NCBI RefSeq assembly: GCF_021134715.1
Contig: NC_060019.1
Span: forward strand, 2,108,001-2,172,000
Direction: 5' to 3'
Source of the DNA: Daphnia pulex
Taxonomy: Eukaryota > Arthropoda > Branchiopoda > Diplostraca > Daphniidae
Length of the DNA stretch: 64,000 nt
The position numbers were made by a program, and so were the translations under genes. Below, piece after piece: positions 56,761 to 64,000 of this stretch. The notes under the pieces were generated by a model. That model was not told the origin of the DNA. It ran no database searches and was given only the letters and a program-made list of their open reading frames with translations. The stretch's first letter is position 1, and the number at the start of each line of letters is the position of its first letter.

Positions 56761-57212
56761 TTAAAAATACTGGTAAAATTTTAACACACTATATCTCAAT
56801 CGGTTTGGTTTCGTAGTCTTCGAAGTTCGAATAGGTCTAACAAGTGTGTATGAGTAAGAAACTATTTAACGTATTGAGTTTACTGGTTTTACGAGAATTA
56901 AATTTATCGATTAGCATAAGTCTATGTTATACAAATTGTCAATTGCGACGAACATCAGCACGGAAATGTCCTCCAATTTTGATTGATGCCTGCGAATTTT
57001 AATATTTGTTTCAATCGCTTTTCTTTCTAAAATACCGGGCCAGTGTGTTGTAATTCCACAATTCCGCAATAGCACTGATGTTTCATCATGGGAGATTAGG
57101 GCGAAAACGAAATTAAAAAAACAGCAGATAATTCAATTTTTGGTTTTTAATGGAATAAAACCTGCTCTTTTGTAGTAGTTTTCTTTTCTTCAACTTCTGA
57201 GTTTCTTTCCAG
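56761..57212. other. Non-coding stretch
   Basis: AT-rich, without a supported gene. It ends in a good pyrimidine tract (tttctttccag, 57,202-57,212) serving the endostatin-like exon. No further collagen-like exon was seen. Confidence 0.4.
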
Positions 57213-57663
57213 GGAACTTATCGAGCCTTTTTGGCCTCGCTTGTCCAGAAACTTGAGAAAATTGTCCGTCCTCCCTACCGTGGGCGACCGTGGGTATCCA
57301 GTCATCAACCTCAGGGTATGAGGGTACATCCTTTCGTCTTCTTCTTTTTTACTTTCATATTGTTATTCCTTTTCGACTAGGGTGAGATGTTATTCCGGAC
57401 GTGGAACGATCTGTTCCGCGGCGGGAGGGCCAGCGAATTATCCCCTGCCCGTCAGCTGCGACACGACATTTATAGTTTCAACAACCGCAGCATCTTCGGA
57501 GACATTGTCTGGCACGGCGCCGGACCCAGCGGCCAACGCCAACTTGACTCGTACTGCGACTCCTGGACGTCCAGCGACGCCAAGACGCTCGGAGTGGCCG
57601 CCTGTCTCATCGCCTCCTCTCCGTTCCACCAACAGCAGCAGCAGACGGTCGGCCGTGGCGGTG
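57213..57663 (+). pseudogene. Endostatin-domain (collagen XV/XVIII-like) fragment, frameshifted and truncated
   Basis: Two exons with good splice sites: 57,213-57,315 and 57,381 to about 57,663. Exon 1 reads TYRAFLASLVQKLEKIV and later PVINLR; exon 2 continues GEMLFRTWNDLF, IYSFNNRSIFGDIVWHGAGP and LDSYCDSWTS. This is the endostatin pattern of multiplexin collagens. In exon 1 a 10-bp tandem duplication (ccgtggg at 57,278-57,284 and again at 57,288-57,294) breaks the frame between KIV and PVINLR. Exon 2 ends abruptly in duplicated unit C at about 57,663, so the C-terminal quarter with its last cysteine is missing. Confidence 0.75.
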
Positions 57664-57789
57664 GTGTAAGTTAGTTATGTAAGCTTTGGCATTTTTCAGT
57701 CGTCAGACCAATATTGTAATTACGCAATAGGTAGATGGCGCCACAATCTGAGGACAGTGTTGGTGATGTAATCATTGACACTGACATAC
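57664..57789 (+). repeat. Start of duplicated unit C
   Basis: Begins at taagttagttatgtaagc and matches unit B from about 47,340 to the target site at 57,781-57,789, then resumes after the inserted TIR element at 58,737. The junction with the endostatin fragment is a duplication breakpoint. Confidence 0.75.
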
Positions 57790-58736
57790 GGGCGTCCCTA
57801 AACTGCGAAAGCGAAACGCGAAACGCGAAACGCCTAAAATGCGGAAAAGCTGTGCGAAACGGACCAAAATTTTGGGACCGTTTCGCGGGACCAAATGCCG
57901 GAGGGCATACTAAAGAGCGAAACATCTTGCGAAACAAATAGTTTTCCTTTTCTCCACAGAGGTCCAAATTGACGGAGATTGCCGCCATTTTTCATTGTCT
58001 CCCGCTATGATGAGGCATTAAAGGAGGAAGGGGGGCAATCAAATTCGATTTCTTCGCCACTACCCCTGTATGTTTTCATGCGCATTTTACGATTATTAAA
58101 CTAATGAAAGACATAGAGCAGCACGTTATGGTGATATTTTTAAATAATAAAATATTAGGTAATGGCCCAGGGATTATACGTTACATTAAATAATTTAAAT
58201 CAACCAGTAGGTACGTGCACAAAGAAAGAATCGGCCATAACAGTATGAGTGCCTTATATCAAGCTAAAAATCAAAGCTACCATGTTCCAAATCAAGCTAA
58301 AATTTAATCAGCTAAAACTTTCCTTAAAATTAAGAATGTTAATCTGATTGATACTGATACATGGAAACGAGAAGTTCCATTAATTTTTTTTATACCAATC
58401 TTCTAATTAAAAACACCTATTGCATATTGCATTCAAGGTATTTCGTATTCATGGTCAACACACAAATAGACCAGCGGACCAGCCATAAGGTGCGCGAAAC
58501 TCGAAGTCTCGAAAATTTGAAACTCTTAACAATTTGTTTGTTGACGGCGTCCATTGTCGTCTGCTACCAAGACGTTTACACTGCGACGTTTCGCACACAC
58601 CGATTTCGCAGTTTAGTACGGACCCAAAGACTAAAATGCGAAACAGGGTCCCAACTTTTTGGTCCGTTTCGCACAGCTGTTTCGCATTTTAGGCGTTTCG
58701 CGTTTCGCGTTTCGCTTTCGCAGTTTAGGGACGCCC
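57790..58736. mobile_element. 947-bp TIR element with 9-bp target duplication
   Basis: Ends gggcgtccctaaactgcgaa and its inverse form TIRs of about 85 bp containing repeated gaaacgc words. Exact 9-bp duplications ctgacatac flank it (57,781-57,789 and 58,737-58,745), and unit B has the empty site at about 47,458. A 9-bp duplication with long TIRs fits a Mutator-like non-autonomous element. The 148-codon frame at 58,361-58,807 runs through a TIR and is not a gene. Confidence 0.8.
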
Positions 58737-59187
58737 CTGACATACGCATTAAAATAAAAGTTTACTTATTCAATATTGAACTGTTTAAACTATTTTTTAT
58801 TGAGTAATATTCGGAAAAATATTTTACATTTGATTAACATGATTACTAATTTGAAATCATTTAAATTTTACTTTTAGGACCGTTTAAACTAGGAAAAATG
58901 GGGTTGCCACTGTTTCTAGTCTGTCCAAAGGTTACTTATAGGGGACCGAAGACTTCTAAAGTAAATCGAATTTCACAGATCAAAACTTGAATTCAACCAT
59001 GTCTTCCACCAACATGATTGTCGGTAAATTCGTTCGACATTGACTGTGTGCGACCTCTATATTTCAGCTGCTTCTCAGCAAACAAAAGAACAACAAAAAC
59101 GGGGGATAGGTGAGAGATGGCGCTCAGGTGGGCGGACCTTTCCCTTAGACACATCAGATCTCTTTTCGCTCTCGTTGTGCAAACATC

Positions 59188-61512
59188 ATGTCGGATCCCG
59201 AACAGTCAAGCGATTCTAGCTCAAATTCTAGTAGTTCAGGCTCCGACTCATCAAGAAGAGGAGGCGTAAAGAAATTTCGTCTCTCAAGTGAAAAGTCAGC
59301 TAGTTTGGCCGACTGGGTCGTATCGGGTTTAGATGACACTCGAGCGAAAAGTGCTAGAGAGGCCTTTAGACCCAAGCTAAAGAAGAACGCCGACCTGCTG
59401 ATCAACCCCAATCTAGATGATGCATTCTACATCCGGCTGAAGGCAGTTAAGTCATCTTCGGCAGCCAAGGTCAACATCGACCCAATCGAGAAAATCTACA
59501 GAAACCAAACCTTCAAGATCCTTGACTTAGTCAAGCCCATCATGTTTCTAGCAAGTCGGCTCAAGAAAAAGAAGAAATCCCGAGCCGACGCCAAGGCGGT
59601 CAAAACAGCTCTGAAGCTCTGGGCGGTGGTGTACCACGACATCACGAACGCGCGACGCCGCAACATTCTGGCCCAAATCTACCCGCAGAATATTGGACTG
59701 CTAGACGACAAAGCTGTCCTGCCAACGGGTGGAGAACACCTCTTCGGTCCGAAGTTCACCCAGGCCCTGGTCGAGCAAGTGAAAACTCTGAACGCTCTCG
59801 AAAACGCGGGAGCCCCTCGCGCGCCCGGATCTAAAGGTGGTCATGATCAACGCCAATCGAATCGCGATTTCAGCCACCCCCCTTCATCTTCAGGCGGTCG
59901 CTATTCCAATTTTAAAGGATCTCGGTATGTCCAATCTATTCTCCTTTCCTTTTATGGGTTTTTTCTCTTGGACGCATAGCGCGTTTTTATGTTAAATTGT
60001 CAAGACCGGCTTTCGATCGGTGGAATTTATCAACGGTGGCCCCATATCTACAACTAAATTCTATTTGTGATCCCGTCCAATTATTTGGGAGCGGGTTGGC
60101 TCACCAAGCTGAACTTGATTGACTCATACTTGTCGGTCTCAATTTTTTCCTATTTTTGAAGGCCTTTTGAAATTCCTTCAGTTTAAATGGGGGCGTTTTT
60201 CTTCGAATTCGTGCCCCCCCTCCTTCGTTTTAAACTCAATGTGATGGGCGTTCACCAGACTAGTAAGGGGAGTGGTAACCTTCCTGCGGAAGAACGACCT
60301 TCGCCTCGAACTTTATTGGGATGAGATTTTAATCTCGGCGCACGGGTATAGCATTGCCCCAGCACACTTCCGTGCTCTTCGGATCCCCTTAGATTCCAAA
60401 CCGGATGGTCATCTGATCAGGTCAAGAGAGCAATTTACGCTTTCGGCACGTTTACAAGAGGCTCGTAGAAGTCCTTCTTGGTTGGTTTCAAAGGCAGATT
60501 TTACATCTGGCCGTCCGCTCATTTTTCCCGACGACGGATTTGTCCAGGGCGTCGGATGCATCCTTTTTAAGAAGGGAGGGGGGCAGTATGAAACGAATAA
60601 GGACTAGGAAACTAGCCGAGATTGCCCTAGCAACACCACTGACCTCCCGTCCCTGATAGAGCTAGCAACGGAAATTCCGCTCCTTCTCTTCCCATCCAAG
60701 TAGGCTGATCTCCCCGTTGGGGGAGGGTCATCCATTGACAGGAACGAATCCATCTGTTTTATCGCTCGGTGGTTCTCCGGAGTTGTCTGGAAGAACGAAC
60801 CTTTCCGAAGGAAATTATCGAGCTCATACTGGGAGCAATTCGATCGAATACGCACCCTGCATACCAGTCCGCTGAGGTCGCTGGGAGCAGTTGGTGTAAG
60901 CAACGGAACCACAACTCTCTGTTGTCTGGCGTCAAGGAGGTATTAGCTTTCCTTGTTAATTTTCATTCCAGCAAGAGCTGCAGCACGGTGGGAAGGAACC
61001 CTTCGACAACTATTCGTATGAAAGAGTATTGACGCCCTTTTAGACGAAATGCCGATTTGGTGGCGCATCCATGTTACACAGTCCAGCAGGGCTCCCACGA
61101 GCTCCAATTTTCAATCAGGCGTTGGTAACTGTCGACCATCAGGGGGTCTCATCTTATATCTTATTATATCTGATTATATCTTGCTTTAAAGACACAGTCA
61201 ATGTCGAACGAATTTACCGACAATTTGTAAATTGTTCGAGCGAGCTTTAGCTCGCGATGAGCAATTTGGATTGTTGGGGGAATGGAGTGAAGACATTGAC
61301 TGTCTTCTAACCACCCATCCCGCCCACTTCATTCCCGTTATCATTATGTTATTTAACTTGAATTAGGTGCAGCATCCGATTATTGACGGCCCACTAATTC
61401 CTCTTTCCTTCTATCTTTTTGCTAGATACAACAATGATAGCCGCAGATCCAATTTCGACCGTGGCTCACCCAATCCCGCCAATAAAGGCGATCAGAACAT
61501 CAACAACAAATA
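59188..61512 (+). CDS. DIRS gag-like protein, predicted spliced
   Basis: The main exon starts at ATG 59,188. It encodes a Ser-rich N-terminus (MSDPEQSSDSSSNSSSS), a basic central region and conserved-looking blocks DITNARRRNILAQIYPQN and HLFGPKFTQALVEQV, typical of DIRS ORF1. Unspliced it ends at about 59,979 with a hydrophobic tail. A donor ctcg|gtatgt (59,925) and a strong acceptor ctatctttttgctag (61,425) would join, in frame, a tail NNDSRRSNFDRGSPNPANKG ending at TAG 61,510-61,512, similar in composition to the Gly/Arg/Ser/Asn-rich end of the first exon. The predicted intron spans the degraded pol region and the internal complementary region. Confidence 0.65.
60246..60606 (+). pseudogene. 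DIRS reverse transcriptase/RNase H fragment
   Basis: One open frame reads AFTRLVRGVVTFLRKNDLRL then YWDEILIS, the position of the YxDD catalytic motif (here YWDE, probably inactive). It then jumps to RNase H-like residues (SGRPLIFPDDGFVQGVGCIL). The N-terminal palm and the sequence between are deleted, so the polymerase is not functional. Confidence 0.65.
60769..61032 (+). pseudogene. DIRS tyrosine recombinase N-terminal fragment
   Basis: Reads FPKEIIELILGAIRSNTHPA and LLSGVKEVLAFLVNFHSS, matching the core-binding (SAM-like) start of DIRS tyrosine recombinases. The catalytic domain with the Arg-His-Arg-Tyr residues is absent before the internal complementary region at 61,193. Confidence 0.6.
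61193..61303 (+). other. Internal complementary region of the DIRS element
   Basis: Its first half (to 61,221) is the reverse complement of the left tip at 59,020-59,048. After aat (61,222-61,224) its second half is the reverse complement of the right tip ending at 61,777. It templates closure of the circular intermediate in DIRS elements. Confidence 0.9.
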
Positions 61513-61525
61513 GGCCATTTGAACC

Positions 61526-62821
61526 ATGGATCACCTTACACATTTTCCGTTAAGCCAGATCCACAGTTTGTTTTTGCTTCCAATTCTGATGTGTCTAAGG
61601 GAAAGGTCCGCCCACCTGAGCGCCATCTCTCACCTATCCCCCGTTTTTGTTGTTCTTTTGTTTGCTGAGAAGCAGCTGAAATATAGAGGTCGCACACAGT
61701 CAATGTCTTCACTCCATTCCCCCAACAATCCAAATTGCTCATCGCGAGCTAAAGCTCGCTCGAACAATTTACAAATTATTTCTCTCGTCTCTGTCTCTAC
61801 TGTTGTCATCTTCGCGGGTCTCTTCGCCAGTTGGTGCGTTCGCACAATACGCACATTGATAAAATCTCCATCCAAATCGGAGCTGAAACTGCAAGGATTA
61901 CCAGTACAACCGACCCTCAAAGATGGCCAACCCGAGTCGATGAGATTCCAACGACGAATCCAATCCACAATGGCGGCGTTCATAGAAAACGGAATGGACG
62001 ATGAATTGGCACCTCTTGTCGTCTCTCGTTTGGAATGGTGCAACCAAATCAACCGCTACCTGGACATGTTGAAGAATACGCCAGAGTCAATCGAGAGTGT
62101 GGCGAATGGCATCGAGGTCCTGATGAATTACCACCAACTTCATCGATCGGAAGCGGAACAAGACCTCGTCGATGCCATTTTCAGCAGAGCTTTGAAAAAC
62201 GGAAACATTTCTCACCTTTACGCCAAACTGTTGAAGCGACTGAGGAGCGGCGACCAGCAGAAAGGCTGGACACAGAACATCGTCCGTCTCTTGTTCCAAC
62301 TCGCCGTCGAGGAATTCAACCGGCCGCTTGACAGTGACGACGAAAATGGCAAGTCGAGACTCGAAAAATTCAACAACGTCAAACTGATGGCCGCCATTTT
62401 CAAGAGAGAAATGCCCGGAGTGCCGGACGGTTGGATCACAGACTGTGCCGAGACTTTAATCTACCGTCTCGAGACCGGAGTCACTGAAGAATCGGTTAAG
62501 CAACTCTGCCTCTTCCTGACGACGCTGCTCATCGCTGAACCCGGAGAAAATTGTGATTCGATTACCCCGACCCGACAGAGACAATTGCTGACCTGCTTCG
62601 AGGCTCTGGAACGAGCAGCAACTTCACCCAAAGTCCCTCAACAACCGGACGTGAAAATACAGAAATCGGATGCAACGACACAGACGTTGAAACCTGAGAG
62701 CGAAGAGAGCGACACGGACACTTCTACGGACGAGTCGGACACGGATTCAGAGACTAATGGCCTGGAACCTGCTGAAATCCGCACGAACTCGGCTTCTGCC
62801 TCTGACAACCGGATGAATTAG
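61526..62821 (+). CDS. DIRS-MIF4G chimeric ORF (copy C)
   Basis: 431 codons. The first 83 or so codons (MDHLTHFPLSQIHSLFLLPI onward) derive from the right end of the DIRS element. From IISLVSVSTVVIFAG the frame is identical to copy B: transmembrane helix, MIF4G domain and acidic tail. Original codons 1-6 (MSSTNM) are separated off at 59,002-59,019. The new N-terminus has its own hydrophobic stretch (IHSLFLLPILMCL), so topology may change. Translation would need a transcript starting within the DIRS right end. It may be a dead copy with an open frame only by chance, or a newborn fusion. Confidence 0.65.
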   Translation: MDHLTHFPLSQIHSLFLLPILMCLRERSAHLSAISHLSPVFVVLLFAEKQLKYRGRTQSMSSLHSPNNPNCSSRAKARSNNLQIISLVSVSTVVIFAGLFASWCVRTIRTLIKSPSKSELKLQGLPVQPTLKDGQPESMRFQRRIQSTMAAFIENGMDDELAPLVVSRLEWCNQINRYLDMLKNTPESIESVANGIEVLMNYHQLHRSEAEQDLVDAIFSRALKNGNISHLYAKLLKRLRSGDQQKGWTQNIVRLLFQLAVEEFNRPLDSDDENGKSRLEKFNNVKLMAAIFKREMPGVPDGWITDCAETLIYRLETGVTEESVKQLCLFLTTLLIAEPGENCDSITPTRQRQLLTCFEALERAATSPKVPQQPDVKIQKSDATTQTLKPESEESDTDTSTDESDTDSETNGLEPAEIRTNSASASDNRMN

Positions 62822-63110
62822 AAGAAACCGCCGTAAACTTAAACCGAGAAAAGTTCTGATCGTACAATTAATTTCTTTTTGTCTTCAATGTAATACGTTT
62901 GAAGCTATCGATGAAATACAAAAAGTCTTTTAAAAATTTGTTTTTTCTTCTTTTTTTAAACATTTCACCGTAAATGCTGAAGGTACAATACTTTACAATA
63001 CTTAATTATTTTTACAGTAACAACACATTTTTACAGTAACAGCACATGTATTTTCCATTCACGAAACAAAAAACAATCGTTGACATTTAGCTAGACCAAT
63101 GTGCACGACT
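62822..63110 (+). other. 3' flank of MIF4G copy C
   Basis: Matches the 3' flank of copy B with small changes, including an added acaatacttt segment near 62,990. Runs into the PAN-like gene remnant. Confidence 0.6.
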
Positions 63111-63167
63111 CAAGACCCATCCACAAATGCCATTGACTCTTCTATTTTCGGTTGGGAGTTTGGCTTT
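63090..63167 (-). pseudogene. Truncated PAN-like gene remnant (unit C)
   Basis: Only the last 25 or so codons remain (complement of gcacgactcaagacccatcc and the NRRVNGICGW region). About 425 bp, matching unit B 49,118-49,541, is deleted, removing the signal peptide and most cysteines. The promoter TATA box at about 63,186 survives. The gene is dead in this unit. Confidence 0.75.
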
Positions 63168-64000
63168 TCTACAAAAGTCTGTCTTTTTATATACTAGGGA
63201 AAAAGACATATTAAACTGCAGTAATTGGATATATCTGTTCAAAAGTGAACACAGACGATGATAGAGAAAGTGGTGTGCTAGGGAGGAGGGAGTGTCATCT
63301 GGGATTTTGAGTAAAAGTCACTGACCGTAAAAACGAAAAATAAATGTACTCTATAGTTGACTTAAAAGGTCAGTTATTTAAAATAGTGCGATGCCGAACG
63401 TGTTAAGATAACCTTATCTAGGTAATGTTCGAATTTTTTTCTGACCATTGCTCTTCTCCTCCTCTTTTAGCGCTTATTGCTACATTGATTACTTTATCTT
63501 CTAATTTTCGTCCTTTTTCCTTGAGTTCATTTGGATTTGTTAATTCATTTGGCGAATACAGAAGACTTTAAATTAGCTAATTTTAATTTGAAGAATGTAG
63601 ACTGAAACTGAAACTGAATCATGACTGAATAAAAAATTGAAACTTATTTCGGCAATTGACAACACTGCCTCAGCTGACAGGTGTTAGTCTGTCATGATGA
63701 TTGATGAATGAAGTTAATCGAATCACAAACAAAAGAAATTCAAAAATTTCATTTCCAGAAGTCCAAAAATAAAATTTGTTACCAGAAAAATAGCGGAAGA
63801 ATAAATTTTTAAGTAACGTTGAAGCTTATCTTGTTAACGTGTGGTCGTGTGGAAGCTTTTTTGGGCTCACAAATAGAAAACCGTCGCCCATGCTTATTAT
63901 CGTCTGAAGACCATAAGGTAAGTTTACAACAAATTATGTCTTTAGTCAGCACAGTCAGTATTTGGCTAAAAGTAAACCGAATTAACCGGGCCATCAAAAT
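63168..64000 (+). repeat. Right part of duplicated unit C
   Basis: Matches 49,545-50,400 of unit B to the window edge, including the non-coding first exon and donor of the zinc-finger gene (63,917/63,918). A second copy of that gene may lie beyond the window. Confidence 0.7.

Larger units (their letters stand above)
59020..61777 (+). mobile_element. Internally deleted DIRS retrotransposon
   Basis: Inserted in the 5' coding end of MIF4G copy C; unit B shows the empty site (aacatgattatttctc). Inverted terminal repeats of about 122 bp (59,037-59,158 and 61,583-61,706) are followed by unique tips. An internal complementary region at 61,193-61,303 is the reverse complement of the left tip joined to the right tip through a shared aat. 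That is the diagnostic DIRS layout. No duplication is made apart from the ATT at both junctions, as expected for tyrosine-recombinase insertion. It keeps a gag-like gene and pieces of reverse transcriptase, RNase H and recombinase. Confidence 0.9.

Noticed and set aside
57382-57669. 95-codon Ala/Thr/Pro-rich frame
   Set aside because: Alternative frame of the endostatin exon; the frame with GEMLFRTWNDLF matches endostatin.
58361-58807. 148-codon frame
   Set aside because: Runs out of the TIR of the 947-bp element into flank; the residues come from the gaaacgc repeats.

Overview
The window is eukaryotic and looks like an arthropod, most likely a branchiopod crustacean of the Daphnia type. This rests on the compact genes with many introns of about 50-80 bp, AT-rich spacers, secreted C-type lectin, PAN-like, polydom/SVEP1-like and endostatin genes, and a dense mix of small DNA transposons, tRNA-derived SINEs and a DIRS retroelement. 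The species call is inference. No bacterial genes, CRISPR array or rRNA were seen, and no intact tRNA gene was found.

Layout. 1-9 kb is repeats: a 3.64-kb unit present twice in tandem with a SINE between the copies, then a TA-flanked MITE. 9.5-20.5 kb holds an inverted pair of small three-exon secreted-protein genes (10,034-10,534 + and 19,418-19,928 -), a third orphan copy of their promoter near 12.3-12.85 kb, and a nested repeat block (14.0-18.7 kb). 20.5-28.5 kb is mobile-element territory: a solo LTR with a 4-bp duplication, several TIR elements with clean 7-, 8- and 11-bp target duplications, and fold-back repeats.

25.8-64 kb is dominated by a segmentally duplicated unit carrying an intronless gene for a membrane-anchored MIF4G (eIF4G-like) protein. 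Full copies are at 30.4, 47.7 and 61.8 kb, with 3' remnants at 25.8 and 44.5 kb. Between them lie a two-dozen-module complement-control-protein (polydom/SVEP1-like) pseudogene (32.0-38.3 kb, -), two unrecognised intronless ORFs (39.7 kb + and 43.2 kb -), a small secreted PAN-like gene (49.0 kb, -), a seven-exon C2H2 zinc-finger gene (51.0-53.0 kb, +), a four-exon C-type lectin (53.7-54.6 kb, -) and a truncated, frameshifted endostatin (collagen XV/XVIII) fragment (57.2-57.66 kb, +).

The last duplicated unit carries two newer insertions absent from its sister: a 947-bp TIR element with 9-bp duplications, and an internally deleted DIRS retrotransposon (59,020-61,777) with inverted terminal repeats and a textbook internal complementary region. 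The DIRS lies inside the 5' end of the third MIF4G gene and supplies a new in-frame start, giving a 431-codon chimeric ORF.

The genes do not form an operon. The signal is expansion and decay of a little-known membrane-tethered MIF4G family by segmental duplication, recorded by nested mobile elements. Homology calls come from reading the translations; no database search was run.
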